This document shows, in pieces, positions 43,884 through 53,427 of a stretch of DNA of 64,000 nt. Position 1 is the first letter of the stretch; the number at the start of each line of letters is the position of its first letter. The notes below the pieces were generated by a model that saw only the letters and a program-made list of their open reading frames with translations, ran no database searches and was not told the DNA's origin. Location of the stretch: assembly GCA_902779355.1 (NCBI GenBank), contig CACZBF010000008.1, positions 94,171 to 158,170 of the forward strand, read 5' to 3'. Made by a program: the position numbers and the translations under genes. Origin of the DNA: an uncultured Lachnospiraceae bacterium (GTDB lineage Bacteria; Bacillota; Clostridia; Lachnospirales; Lachnospiraceae).

Positions 43884-44762
43884 ATGGATCAGGCAGCACA
43901 GCTTCGCAATGTGATCAAAATGCGCTCCCAGTCAGAAGAAGCCGCGAAAGCAAGGGTTTTTACGATCACCAGCGGGAAAGGCGGCGTCGGAAAGAGCAAT
44001 GTGGCCGTGAACCTCGCTGTACAGTTTCGGAAACTCGGCAAACGAGTGGTGATCTTTGATGCGGATCTCGGTCTTGCCAATGTGGAAGTGATGTTCGGTT
44101 CCATACCGAAATACAATCTTTCCGATCTGATCTATCGCGGCAAGACCATGAAGGAGATCATGACGCCGGGGCCTCTTGACATCGGGTTTATTTCCGGCGG
44201 CTCCGGGATCATGGCGCTGAATAACCTTTCGAGGGATCAGATCACGTACCTGGTACGGAGTTTGTCAGAGCTCGATCAGCTGGCGGATGTGGTGCTGATC
44301 GATACGGGGGCCGGTATCTCGGACAGTGTCATGGAATTTGTGCTTGCGAGCGCGGAGATCCTGTTGGTTGCGACACCGGAGCCGAGTTCTTTGACGGATT
44401 CCTATTCGCTTCTCAAGGCATTGTTTCGGAATCCGAATTTTCCGCAGAATGAGGCGGAGATCCATGTGATCGCGAACAAGGTCCTCAGTACAGAGGATGC
44501 CGCGGCAGTCTACGAGAAGCTGGATACCGTGGTTCATCAGTTCCTGAATGGGGATATCCATTACCTTGGGATGATCCCGCAGGATACGATGCTGGAAAAG
44601 GCAGTGCGACAGCAGAAGACAGTGTCACTGCTTTATCCGGAGGCTGAGTCTGCCAAGGCGTTTGAAGTATTGGCGAAAAACCTTCTGAATCACGAACAGA
44701 AGGAATACGTAATGAAACGAGGCTTTTTGCAAATGCTTGCAGGGCTCGTAGGAAAGGCATAA
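43884..44762 (+). CDS. flhG: MinD-like ATPase FlhG (YlxH/FleN)
   Basis: A MinD/ParA-type ATPase that regulates the number of flagella with FlhF. The 292-residue protein has a deviant Walker A (TSGKGGVGKSNVAVNLA), IFDADLGLANVEVMFG and VLIDTGAGISDSVMEFVLASAE. An N-terminal segment (DQAAQLRN) resembles the FlhF-activating DQAxxLR motif. Start 4 bp after flhF. Confidence 0.95.
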   Translation: MDQAAQLRNVIKMRSQSEEAAKARVFTITSGKGGVGKSNVAVNLAVQFRKLGKRVVIFDADLGLANVEVMFGSIPKYNLSDLIYRGKTMKEIMTPGPLDIGFISGGSGIMALNNLSRDQITYLVRSLSELDQLADVVLIDTGAGISDSVMEFVLASAEILLVATPEPSSLTDSYSLLKALFRNPNFPQNEAEIHVIANKVLSTEDAAAVYEKLDTVVHQFLNGDIHYLGMIPQDTMLEKAVRQQKTVSLLYPEAESAKAFEVLAKNLLNHEQKEYVMKRGFLQMLAGLVGKA

Positions 44763-44771
44763 AGCAACGAG

Positions 44772-45527
44772 ATGAAAAAGGACGTCCTGAAGATCGGCGA
44801 CAAAGTGGAGATCAGAATCGTGATGGAGGTCGCGCAGGAAAGGAAGACCGGTGTAGCAGCCCGTGTCTTTAAGAGCCAGCTCCTTGACATCAAGGAGAAC
44901 GGAGACCTCGAACTTGCTATGCCTTTTTCCGGAGACAGGATCGTACTCCTTCCTTTAGAACTCCGTTACGAGTTTGTCTTTATCGGAAAAGAGACCGTGA
45001 TGTATAAGGCGGAAGGGCAGATTGCAGAGCGTTATAAATCAGAGAACCGGTTTATGATCCGTGTCCGCCTTTCTACGGAGTTGGAAAAGATCCAGCGGAG
45101 AGCTTTTTTCAGGCTGGAATGTTCCATGGATGTGTATTTCTGGAAGATCAGCGAAGAACAGATGCTGCTCCCGAGTACAGATGCCATTGTTTTGGCCTTA
45201 CAAGAGGAGGATGCCTTTACAAATGGGAAGATCAAGGCGAGGACCATTGATATCAGCGGTGGCGGTGCAAGATTCCAGACAGAATATCCATTGGAAGAGG
45301 GGCAATGTCTGTTGATGTGTATCAATCTGCAATCGGATGAGAGGGATGAGCAGATCACGGTGCCCGGGCGTGTGTTGACGATCGAAAAGATTCAAACACC
45401 GCACCACACGGCTTATCGAAGCAGGGTTATGTTTGTCAATTCGGACAAAAAAGTGAATGAAGCGATCGTTCGGTTTGTGTTTTCGGAGGAACGAAAATAC
45501 CGCAAGAGCGGGAAAGGTGTTGTATGA
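44772..45527 (+). CDS. YcgR-like PilZ c-di-GMP receptor (flagellar brake)
   Basis: A 251-residue protein with a YcgR-like N-terminal domain (1-100) and a PilZ domain (about 107-235). PilZ c-di-GMP ligands are present: RxxxR in RRAFFRLE and DxSxxG in TIDISGGGARF. In B. subtilis the homologue YpfA/DgrA slows motor rotation when c-di-GMP is high. It lies between flhG and cheB in the operon. The 3' end overlaps cheB by 4 bp. Confidence 0.9.
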   Translation: MKKDVLKIGDKVEIRIVMEVAQERKTGVAARVFKSQLLDIKENGDLELAMPFSGDRIVLLPLELRYEFVFIGKETVMYKAEGQIAERYKSENRFMIRVRLSTELEKIQRRAFFRLECSMDVYFWKISEEQMLLPSTDAIVLALQEEDAFTNGKIKARTIDISGGGARFQTEYPLEEGQCLLMCINLQSDERDEQITVPGRVLTIEKIQTPHHTAYRSRVMFVNSDKKVNEAIVRFVFSEERKYRKSGKGVV

Positions 45528-46609
45528 AAAAAAATATTCTGGTTGTCGATGACTCTGCACTCATGAGAAGAGTGCTCTGTGATATAATCGATGCAAGCGA
45601 TAATTACGTCGTGGCAGATGTTTGTAAGGACGGGCAGGAAGCGTTTGACAAACTGAGCACCAAGAAATATGACGGGGTGCTGTTGGATGTCAATATGCCA
45701 CGCCTGAACGGTCTGGAACTTCTGGACAAGCTTCGCGAAAACCGCATCGATGCGACGGTGATCATGGTCAGTACCGAGACTACGGAAAACGCCAAGACGA
45801 CCATGACGGCACTGGACAAAGGCGCGATCGATTTTGTCGCGAAGCCGACCAACATCATAGAGGCAAAGGGAACGGCTTTTCGGGATGATGTGACGAGGGT
45901 TCTTGATGCGGTGGTACAATCACGAAGACAGGTGCTGCTGTCTTCACCGCAAACAGAGACCAAGACCACACCTGTCGCCAAGCCTGCCGCAGCGAAGATC
46001 CACCGTCTTCCGCCGGTGACTGGGAAGGCAAACCGCCTGATCGCACTGGCCTGCTCGACGGGAGGACCGAAAGCACTGCAGAGCGTGATTCCGTTTCTGG
46101 ATCCGAAGATCGATGCGCCGATGGTACTTGTACAGCACATGCCTGTTGGATTTACCAAATCCATGGCAGACCGCCTGAACGAGATCAGCAAGATCAACGT
46201 GAAAGAGGCAGAGAACGGCGAGCAGCTGCAGAAGGGCTGGGTGTACATCGCCCCGGGCGGCAAGCACATGGAAGTGCGCAAGGGTCCCGGAGGAACGCAT
46301 ACGATCTATCTGCATGATGCACCGCCCATTGGAGGCTTAAGACCCTGTGCCGACGTGATGTACAAATCCCTGGTGAATTGCGGATACGACGAGATCACCT
46401 GTGTGGTGCTCACAGGAATGGGCGCGGACGGGACAGAGGGGATCAAGGCGCTATCGGCAAAAAAACCGGTTCATGTGATCGCACAAAATGCGGCAACCTG
46501 CGTGGTTTACGGGATGCCAAAGGCAATCGCCGAATCGGGACTGGTGGATGAGGTTGTTCCGCTGACATCTGTTGCAGACAGCATCAAAAAGAATGTGGGG
46601 GTACATTAG
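45524..46609 (+). CDS. cheB: Chemotaxis methylesterase/glutamine deamidase CheB
   Basis: Resets receptor methylation in adaptation. The 361-residue protein has an N-terminal receiver (DD at 9-10, D55 in GVLLDVNMPRLNG, Lys in FVAKPTN) and a C-terminal methylesterase with catalytic Ser (LACSTGGPKALQ), His (VLVQHMPVGFT) and Asp (VLTGMGADGTEG). Start ATG 45524 overlaps the PilZ gene by 4 bp. Confidence 0.96.
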   Translation: MKKNILVVDDSALMRRVLCDIIDASDNYVVADVCKDGQEAFDKLSTKKYDGVLLDVNMPRLNGLELLDKLRENRIDATVIMVSTETTENAKTTMTALDKGAIDFVAKPTNIIEAKGTAFRDDVTRVLDAVVQSRRQVLLSSPQTETKTTPVAKPAAAKIHRLPPVTGKANRLIALACSTGGPKALQSVIPFLDPKIDAPMVLVQHMPVGFTKSMADRLNEISKINVKEAENGEQLQKGWVYIAPGGKHMEVRKGPGGTHTIYLHDAPPIGGLRPCADVMYKSLVNCGYDEITCVVLTGMGADGTEGIKALSAKKPVHVIAQNAATCVVYGMPKAIAESGLVDEVVPLTSVADSIKKNVGVH

Positions 46610-46610
46610 T

Positions 46611-48728
46611 ATGGATGTAAGCCAATATCTGGAGATTTTTATTGACGAGACGAGTGAACACATTCAGGCGCTTTCCGATAATATCATGGCGCTTGAAAAA
46701 GAGCCGCATGATATGGATACCGTCAACGAGATCTTCCGCGCGGCCCATTCCCTGAAGGGAATGGCCGGGACGATGGGATTCAAACGCATGCAGCATCTGA
46801 CGCATACCATGGAGGATGTGTTCCAGGAAGTGCGTTCCGACAAGGTGCAGGTCAACAGTTCCATGATCGACATCCTCTTCAAGTGTCTGGATGCCATTGA
46901 GGGCTACCTTGACAATGTCAAGAACACCTCCAATGAAGGAACGGATGACAACGAAGCACTTGTCAAATCCCTGGAGGATTATCTGCATGCGGCAGAAGGC
47001 GGCGCATCAGCTCCGGAAGAGAAGCCTGCTGCATCCACGGCAGAAGAGAATGCAGCAAGCACCGACGCAGAACAGAGCGGTGAAGCGGCATATCTCAGTC
47101 TTGAGCTTGCAGACGAAGAAAAGGATGCGATCCGCGCATCTTTGAATGCGGGACAGAAGGTTTACGGTGTCACTGCTTATATCGACAAGGAATGTCTGCT
47201 GAAAGCAGCAAGAGCGTTCCTTGTATTTAAGGCTGTCGAAGAGTTCGGACAGATCATTGTATTCAACCCATCTTCTCAGGACATCGAAGATGAGAAGTTC
47301 GAGTTTGATTTCAGCTTCTTCCTTGCGACTGCAGAGACGGATTTCGACAAGATCGCGACCGCTGCAAAGGCAGTGACGGAGATCGTTGAAGTGCTCGGCG
47401 GCGAAGTGGATGAGGCATTCTTAAACGGCGGCAAGAGCGAAGAAGCAGAGAGCGTTGCAGAAACGGCACCTGCTGTCGCACAGCCTGCTGCGCAGGCCGC
47501 ACCGGCCACTCAAGAGGCAAAGGCTTCCGGAACAACCAACGCACCGGCAACGAAGAACAAACCGGTCGCTGGGCGGACAGTCAGAGTGGATATCGAAAAA
47601 CTGGATTCTTTGATGAATCAGGTATCCGAGCTCATCATTGCAAAGAACAGCCTGGTTTCTCTCAGCAATTCTACCGACGGAAAGGGGCTGACCCAGCAGG
47701 AAGCAACAGAGCAGATCGAGTATCTGGAGCGGATCACGACGACGCTGCATGAGTCCGTCATGAAAGTCCGCATGGTTCCGATCGAGAGTACTGTGAACAA
47801 ATTCCCGCGTATGATCAGAGATCTTTCCCGGAAGCTCGATAAGAAGATGGAACTGATCATGACCGGTGAGGACACCGAGCTTGACCGTACCGTGGTTGAC
47901 CAGATCGGCGATCCATTGCAGCACTTGCTGCGTAACTCCGCAGATCATGGTCTGGAGTCCGCAGAGATCCGTAAAGAAAGAGGGAAGCCGGAGACCGGTA
48001 CGATCCGTCTTGACGCATATCAGGAAGGCAACAATGTCATCATCGAAGTCAGTGATGACGGTAACGGTATCGATACCGAAGCGGTGAAGGCCAAAGCGAT
48101 CGAACGCGGTGTTGTGACTGCGGATCAGGCCGAGACCATGAGTCAGAAAGAGATCATCGACATGCTCTTTATGCCGAGTTTCTCGATGGCAAAGACGATT
48201 ACGGATATCTCCGGCCGCGGCGTCGGACTTGATGTGGTGAAATCCAACATCGAAGCATTGGGCGGCGATGTGGAAGTCAAGAGCAAGCTCGGAGAAGGCT
48301 CCAAATTCACCGTGCGTCTACCGCTTACGCTTGCGATCATTCAGGCGCTCATGGTAGAAGTCAGAGACGAGAAGTATGCGATCGCACTTGCATCCATTGA
48401 GACGATCGAAAACATCTCTGTGACGGATATCAAGTATGTGGAGGCGAAAGAAGTCATCAATCTCCGCGGTGTGGTCATTCCGATCATCCGTTTGGATCAG
48501 ATCCTTGAATGCACACCGGAGAAAGAAGATGATGATAATCTGACGGTTGTCATTGTCCGGAAAGGTGATAAGCTCGTGGGTCTTGTGGTCGATAATCTTG
48601 GCGGTCAGCAGGAAATCGTTATCAAGTCCCTTGGTAAGTACATCAGTTACAACAAGATCATCAGCGGCGCAACGGTTCTCGGCGACGGCGGCATTGCGCT
48701 GATCCTTGATGTGAATGTTTTAATGTAG
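46611..48728 (+). CDS. cheA: Chemotaxis histidine kinase CheA
   Basis: Sensor kinase of the chemoreceptor arrays. Start ATG 46611 (MDVSQYLEIF), just after GTGGGGG; an upstream in-frame ATG overlaps cheB and lacks a better site. The 705-residue protein comprises P1 with phospho-His46 in AAHSLKGMAGTMG, a P2-like region, an Ala/Pro-rich linker (about 285-335), P3, P4 ATPase (QHLLRNSADHGLE, DDGNGI, GRGVGLDVVK) and P5 CheW-like domain at the end. cheW begins 10 bp later. Confidence 0.96.
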   Translation: MDVSQYLEIFIDETSEHIQALSDNIMALEKEPHDMDTVNEIFRAAHSLKGMAGTMGFKRMQHLTHTMEDVFQEVRSDKVQVNSSMIDILFKCLDAIEGYLDNVKNTSNEGTDDNEALVKSLEDYLHAAEGGASAPEEKPAASTAEENAASTDAEQSGEAAYLSLELADEEKDAIRASLNAGQKVYGVTAYIDKECLLKAARAFLVFKAVEEFGQIIVFNPSSQDIEDEKFEFDFSFFLATAETDFDKIATAAKAVTEIVEVLGGEVDEAFLNGGKSEEAESVAETAPAVAQPAAQAAPATQEAKASGTTNAPATKNKPVAGRTVRVDIEKLDSLMNQVSELIIAKNSLVSLSNSTDGKGLTQQEATEQIEYLERITTTLHESVMKVRMVPIESTVNKFPRMIRDLSRKLDKKMELIMTGEDTELDRTVVDQIGDPLQHLLRNSADHGLESAEIRKERGKPETGTIRLDAYQEGNNVIIEVSDDGNGIDTEAVKAKAIERGVVTADQAETMSQKEIIDMLFMPSFSMAKTITDISGRGVGLDVVKSNIEALGGDVEVKSKLGEGSKFTVRLPLTLAIIQALMVEVRDEKYAIALASIETIENISVTDIKYVEAKEVINLRGVVIPIIRLDQILECTPEKEDDDNLTVVIVRKGDKLVGLVVDNLGGQQEIVIKSLGKYISYNKIISGATVLGDGGIALILDVNVLM

Positions 48729-48738
48729 GAGGTGTCCC

Positions 48739-49200
48739 ATGACGGAATTAGCAATGAATGAAGATACTGCGATGCAGTACATTGTAGTAAAGATCGGTAG
48801 TGAGCAGTACGGCATCAATATCGCGTCCGTGGACAACATCATCCGGATGCAGAAGATTACCAGAGTTCCGACGGCGCAGTTCTATTTCAAAGGCGTTCTG
48901 AATCTTCGCGGTGTGATCGTGCCGGTCATGAGCATTCACCAGAGGATGGAGCTCGAAGAGAGTGAGATCACGGATAAATCCCGTGTTGTGATCCTTCGGA
49001 TCGAAGAAAACGGACTGCTTGGCATTATCGTGGATGAGGTCAGTGAGGTCGTGACTTTGACAAGAGACGAGATCGATCCGCCGAACCGTGACTCCAGATC
49101 CACGAAGGATTCGTTTATTAACGGAATCGGTAAGAACGGCGGCAGACTGATTTCTCTGTTTGATATCAGCACGATCGTCGATCAGGAAGAAACAGCATAG
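48739..49200 (+). CDS. cheW: Chemotaxis coupling protein CheW
   Basis: A 153-residue SH3-like adapter linking receptors to CheA. The usual pattern is clear: IVVKIGSEQYGINIASVDNIIR, FYFKGVLNLRGVIVPVMSIHQR, IIVDEVSEVVTLTRDEI. GGAGGTG lies before ATG 48739. It sits between cheA and cheC. Confidence 0.95.
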   Translation: MTELAMNEDTAMQYIVVKIGSEQYGINIASVDNIIRMQKITRVPTAQFYFKGVLNLRGVIVPVMSIHQRMELEESEITDKSRVVILRIEENGLLGIIVDEVSEVVTLTRDEIDPPNRDSRSTKDSFINGIGKNGGRLISLFDISTIVDQEETA

Positions 49201-49210
49201 GAGGGATACG

Positions 49211-49831
49211 ATGTCGAATTTTACGCTGGAAGATGTCAACAGCATGTACTTTGACGTGCTAAAAGAGATCGGTAATATCGGTGCCGGCAATGCTACTACA
49301 GCTATTGCAAACATGCTGGGACTCAAAATTGATATGAAGGTGCCGAATGTGGCGCTGCTCTCGTTTCAGGAGCTGACGACTGCGATCTGCCCTGAGGAAG
49401 AGGTGGTTGTCGCGATCTTCCTGGAGGTTACGGAGGATATTGACGGCAGCATGATGTTTATCATGCAGCGCGAATCCGCGCGCTACCTTGTGAACATCCT
49501 GATGATGAAGCAGGGAGAGGAGTCGTTGGAGTTTGACGAGATGGAGCAGTCCGCGCTGAAGGAGATCGGTAACATCATCGCGGGATCTTATCTGAACGCG
49601 CTGTCTACGTTGACAAACTTGAAGATTGCGCCGTCGATCCCGTATCTATCCATCGATATGGCGGCGTCGATCCTTTCGGTGCCGGCGATCATGTTCGGAA
49701 AGTACGGTGACAATGCCTTGATGATTTCTACGGAATTCGGAGACGATGTGAAGATTGACGGACATTTTATCCTGCTCCCGGAACCGGACTCCTATGACAA
49801 GATTTTGCAGTCACTTGGTATTCCGGTATAA
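49211..49831 (+). CDS. cheC: CheY-P phosphatase CheC
   Basis: Dephosphorylates CheY-P and interacts with CheD. I chose ATG 49211 (MSNFTLEDVN), 6 nt after GGAGGG; the frame extends upstream into cheW without similarity. The 206-residue protein has both phosphatase motifs: LKEIGNIGAGNATTAIANMLG and LKEIGNIIAGSYLNALSTLTN, each with the E..N pair. cheD follows 18 bp later. Confidence 0.93.
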   Translation: MSNFTLEDVNSMYFDVLKEIGNIGAGNATTAIANMLGLKIDMKVPNVALLSFQELTTAICPEEEVVVAIFLEVTEDIDGSMMFIMQRESARYLVNILMMKQGEESLEFDEMEQSALKEIGNIIAGSYLNALSTLTNLKIAPSIPYLSIDMAASILSVPAIMFGKYGDNALMISTEFGDDVKIDGHFILLPEPDSYDKILQSLGIPV

Positions 49832-49849
49832 GAGGTAAAGGAGACGATT

Positions 49850-50335
49850 ATGGCGAATGTCATAAAGATAGGGATCGCGGATATTGCCGTCAGTAAAGAT
49901 CCGGATATTATTACGACGCTTGGTCTCGGCTCCTGTATAGGGATCGCAATGTATGATGCTTCGACCAAAGTGGGCGGCCTCGTACATGTGATGCTTCCGG
50001 ACAGTACGAAGATCAAACAGAACTCCAATCCATCCAAGTTTGCGGATACGGGCATTCAGGAGCTTTTGAACCGCATGGTGAAAGCGGGCGCCAACAAAGC
50101 GCGTATTCAAGCGAAGATCGCAGGCGGCGCCAAGATGTTCGAAGTCAGCGGCGCGACGGATGTCGGTAATGTCGGTGAACGAAATGCACAGGCGAGCAAG
50201 GAAAAGCTGAAGGCGCTTGGGATCAGATTGGTCGCGGAGGACACGGGCGCGAACTACGGACGGACAGTAGAGCTGAACTGCGCAAACGGAGAATACGTGA
50301 TCAAGGCGGTTGGCAAACCTGTGAAGACGATCTGA
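49850..50335 (+). CDS. cheD: Chemoreceptor glutamine deamidase CheD
   Basis: Deamidates receptor glutamines and stimulates CheC. The 161-residue protein has the catalytic Cys in LGLGSCIGIAMYD and His in GGLVHVMLPDS, and the conserved IAGGAKMF segment. AAAGGAG precedes ATG 49850. It is the last recognised chemotaxis gene before a small membrane protein and sigD. Confidence 0.95.
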   Translation: MANVIKIGIADIAVSKDPDIITTLGLGSCIGIAMYDASTKVGGLVHVMLPDSTKIKQNSNPSKFADTGIQELLNRMVKAGANKARIQAKIAGGAKMFEVSGATDVGNVGERNAQASKEKLKALGIRLVAEDTGANYGRTVELNCANGEYVIKAVGKPVKTI

Positions 50336-50341
50336 GGAAGG

Positions 50342-50641
50342 ATGAAAACAAAACATATTCCCGCGCTGGTGACGCTTTTGGCTGGGGCCGTTGCTGCGCT
50401 TCTCATGTGGCTTTGGAAAGTAGACTTTTTCACGTTTACCAGAAATCTTTTGATCATTCTGGTCGTCTTTTATATCCTTGGATGTGTGATCAAACTGATC
50501 TTGGATCGGAACTTCAAAGATATGGACGATGAGGCGAAAGAAGGAGAAGAGACCGGGGCGGAAGGAGAGTCCGGGGAAGAAACTTCCACGGAAAATGTAG
50601 ATACCGAAGACGAAAATGCTTCGGGAGAGGAAGAACAGTAA
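50342..50641 (+). CDS. Small membrane protein of unknown function
   Basis: A 99-residue protein with two predicted membrane helices (about 7-24 and 31-53) and a long acidic tail (55-99, mostly E, D, G and T). GAGGAAGG overlaps the end of cheD, so it is translated with the operon. The membrane part resembles small proteins found between cheD and sigD in Lachnospiraceae operons, but I recognise no named family. A role at the membrane near the motor or secretion system is a guess from context. Confidence 0.7.
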   Translation: MKTKHIPALVTLLAGAVAALLMWLWKVDFFTFTRNLLIILVVFYILGCVIKLILDRNFKDMDDEAKEGEETGAEGESGEETSTENVDTEDENASGEEEQ

Positions 50642-50660
50642 AGACTGTTTGTAACTGGTT

Positions 50661-51425
50661 ATGAAGGTTGAAACGGATAAGGACAAGCTTTGGGCTGAAT
50701 ATCAAAAAAAGCCGACGCAGGAGCTGAGAGAACAGCTCATCATCGAATATGCGCCGCTTGTGAAGCTTGTGGCCGGTCGGCTGTCCATGTATCTCGGTTA
50801 TAATGTGGAATATGATGATCTGGTCAGTTATGGGGTATTTGGACTGATCGATGCGATCGACAAGTTTGACGTATCCAAAGATGTCAAGTTTGAAACTTAT
50901 GCGAGTCTTCGGATTAGAGGATCGATCCTGGATCAGATCCGCCGCATGGACTGGATCCCGCGCACGGTAAGGCAGCGCCAGCGCAAAATAGACGAGGCGG
51001 TCAAAGAGATCGAGATGGAGACCGGGAAGTCTGCGACGGATGAACAGATCGCAGAGCGTCTTGGCGTTTCCGGTGATGAATACACGGATTGGCAGTCCCA
51101 GATGAAGGTGACGAACGTGGTTTCTCTGAACGAGTTCGTCGAGCAGGGGACAGAACCGGCGATGGACGCGAGATCCAATTCGCATTTTGCACAGCCGGAA
51201 GATGTGGTGGAAGAAGCCGAACTCAAGAAAGTTCTAGCGGAAACGTTGGAACTTCTCACCGAACGCGAGCGAAAAGTCATTACGTTGTATTATTACGAAG
51301 ATTTGACCTTAAAGGAGATCAGCAAGGTGCTCGAGGTGTCGGAGTCCCGCGTCTCGCAGCTTCATACAAAGGCGCTCGCAAAGATGAAGACCAAAATGGG
51401 GAATTACATGTACATGCTGAATTAA
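50661..51425 (+). CDS. fliA: RNA polymerase sigma factor FliA/SigD (WhiG family)
   Basis: Directs late flagellar and chemotaxis genes. The 254-residue sigma-70 family protein has region 2 (YDDLVSYGVFGLIDAIDKFD, FETYASLRIRGSILDQIRRMDWIPR) and region 4 (ERERKVITLYYYEDLTLKEISKVLEVSESRVSQLH). No good Shine-Dalgarno site precedes ATG 50661, so translation may be weak or coupled. In B. subtilis the corresponding gene sits at the same place and its low expression near the operon end sets motile/non-motile states. Its anti-sigma FlgM is not in this window. Confidence 0.95.
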   Translation: MKVETDKDKLWAEYQKKPTQELREQLIIEYAPLVKLVAGRLSMYLGYNVEYDDLVSYGVFGLIDAIDKFDVSKDVKFETYASLRIRGSILDQIRRMDWIPRTVRQRQRKIDEAVKEIEMETGKSATDEQIAERLGVSGDEYTDWQSQMKVTNVVSLNEFVEQGTEPAMDARSNSHFAQPEDVVEEAELKKVLAETLELLTERERKVITLYYYEDLTLKEISKVLEVSESRVSQLHTKALAKMKTKMGNYMYMLN

Positions 51426-51450
51426 TTTATGCATCAAAGGGGAGACAGGT

Positions 51451-53052
51451 ATGGCAAGAAACGGGTATTTTCGGCTCGATATGAGGCCGGATGGGGTGTA
51501 TTTGAGCATTATTCCCGAGGAAGACGGAGGAAAAACGGTTTCCATCAAGGAAGTGACGGAATATCTGCAGTCAAACAAGCTGACCGGGTATGATCTGAAA
51601 ACATTGAATGCAGCGACCATGGACAAGTCGGGATCGGCAGAGGTTAGGGTCTCTGATCCGGTCTCGTTTTTTGTCAATGAAACGATGGCGTTGGAGCTTT
51701 CGGCAGATCAGATGAAGCTTTACGCGAGGTTCTATCCCAATTCCGAGGGCGGGACCAGGCTAAAACTGGAAAGCATTTTAAATGACCTGCATTATAAAAA
51801 GGTACGTTATGGCATTCAGGAAGACGTGATCAAGCAGTTTCTAACGGAACGCGCTTACTGCACAGACTATATGATCGCGATCGGCACACCGCCCCGCGCC
51901 GGTAAGGATGCGTCCATCGAATATTTCTTCAAGACCAAGGTCGACATGAAGCCGAAGACGAATGAGGACGGATCGGTAGATTTTCATGACCTTGATATTG
52001 TCAGCGCTGTGGAAAAGGGGCAGCTCCTTGCCAGACTGACTCCTGCCGATCCCGGTGATATGGGGACGGATGTTTTCGGCAACAAGGTCAATCCGCCGAA
52101 GGTCAATGTATTAAAGCTCCAGTACGGCAAGAATATTTCCATTTCCGAAGATCTGACGGAGATTTATTCCGAAGTAACTGGTCATGCGATGCTGACCGGA
52201 GACCGCGTCTTTGTGTCGGATGTGTATGAGGTTGCTGCGGACGTCGACAATTCCACAGGCGATATCGATTATCCCGGCAGCGTGCATGTGCAGGGCAATG
52301 TGAAGAGCGGTTTTTCCGTGAAGGCGACAGGCGATGTGGTGATCGACGGTGTGGTAGAAGGTGCGACGGTCGTTGCCGGCGGGCAGATCGTTGTGCGCCA
52401 GGGGATTCACGGCATGGGAAAAGGCGTCCTCTCTGCAGAATCCAACGTCTTGTGTAAATTTATCGAGAACGCTGCGGTCAAATCTGCGAGTGGTTACGTA
52501 ACCTCGGACACGATCATCCACAGCAATGTGGAAGCGCATACAGAAGTTCGGGTCTCCGGCCGGAAAGGCAATATTACCGGCGGTTCTGTCCGTGCCGGAC
52601 AGCTTATCGAAGCAAATTATCTGGGTACGGAAATGGGCGCGAATACAGAGCTTGAAGTAGGAAGCGATCCGGTGGCGCTGAAGAAGCACGCGGAACTTGT
52701 CAAGGAAGAAAAACATCTGGCAGAAGAGATCGAAAAGATCAAACCGATTCTTGCGTCGTTTACGAAGCAGCTGCAGAGTGGTATACAGTTAGAAGGCAAG
52801 AAAAAGCTTTATGTGACGACGCTTGCCACCCAGTTGAAGACGCTGCAGAAACGATATCAGGAAGTGGCAGAAGAACTGCGGGCACTGCAAGCATACGTGA
52901 CACAGACCGGCAGATCAAAGATCATTGTACATCGGACGGCGTATCCCGGCGTGACGATCAAAATCGGGAACGCTTCTACGACGCTGAAAAGCAAACGCGA
53001 CTATTGCTGCTACATGTCGGATGGCGCAGATGTGAGAACGGAGGTTCTTTAA
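51451..53052 (+). CDS. FapA-like (DUF342) protein
   Basis: A 533-residue FapA-family protein. The N-terminal half resembles the FapA N-terminal domain (LTPADPGDMGTDVFGNKV) and the middle is a right-handed beta-helix with hexad-like repeats (SVHVQGNVKSGFSVKATGDVVIDGVVEG). The C-terminal part holds a coiled coil (about 405-480). The family is linked with polar flagellar placement and c-di-GMP-associated or polar processes in other bacteria. It begins 25 bp after sigD. Confidence 0.88.
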   Translation: MARNGYFRLDMRPDGVYLSIIPEEDGGKTVSIKEVTEYLQSNKLTGYDLKTLNAATMDKSGSAEVRVSDPVSFFVNETMALELSADQMKLYARFYPNSEGGTRLKLESILNDLHYKKVRYGIQEDVIKQFLTERAYCTDYMIAIGTPPRAGKDASIEYFFKTKVDMKPKTNEDGSVDFHDLDIVSAVEKGQLLARLTPADPGDMGTDVFGNKVNPPKVNVLKLQYGKNISISEDLTEIYSEVTGHAMLTGDRVFVSDVYEVAADVDNSTGDIDYPGSVHVQGNVKSGFSVKATGDVVIDGVVEGATVVAGGQIVVRQGIHGMGKGVLSAESNVLCKFIENAAVKSASGYVTSDTIIHSNVEAHTEVRVSGRKGNITGGSVRAGQLIEANYLGTEMGANTELEVGSDPVALKKHAELVKEEKHLAEEIEKIKPILASFTKQLQSGIQLEGKKKLYVTTLATQLKTLQKRYQEVAEELRALQAYVTQTGRSKIIVHRTAYPGVTIKIGNASTTLKSKRDYCCYMSDGADVRTEVL

Positions 53053-53378
53053 TGAGTATTCGACCGATCGATTTTAACGGCATGATCCAAAACAGCACAG
53101 AGGCCGGGACGATCCGGCAGCACGAGGAAGCCCGTCCCATGGTGGAACAGCAGAGCATGGCAGTTGCTATGGAGCAGGAAGTGCAGGAACGCATGAACCA
53201 GGTGGAAGAGGCGAACCGCACGGAGTCCGGCGAGGATAAGATGGATGCCAAAGACGGCGGGAACGGGGAATATCAGGACAACCGGAAAAAGGGAAAGAAG
53301 AAGGAACAGGAAAAAGGCAGGCAGCAGGATCGCGTGATCGTGAAGGGCCAACCGAAAAGTTTTGATATTACAATCTGA
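53052..53378 (+). CDS. Basic hypothetical protein
   Basis: A 108-residue protein (ATG 53052 overlaps the stop of the FapA-like gene, with GGAGG about 7 nt upstream) that starts MSIRPIDFNGMIQ. A Gln/Glu-rich helical segment (16-60) is followed by a Lys-rich tail with RKKGKKKEQEKGRQQ. No membrane helix or known domain is visible. It may be a conserved Lachnospiraceae operon protein of unknown function. Confidence 0.65.
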   Translation: MSIRPIDFNGMIQNSTEAGTIRQHEEARPMVEQQSMAVAMEQEVQERMNQVEEANRTESGEDKMDAKDGGNGEYQDNRKKGKKKEQEKGRQQDRVIVKGQPKSFDITI

Positions 53379-53427
53379 CCGCAGATAAAGATATATTGCG
53401 ACATACAATCATCAATGAGGGAAAAGG

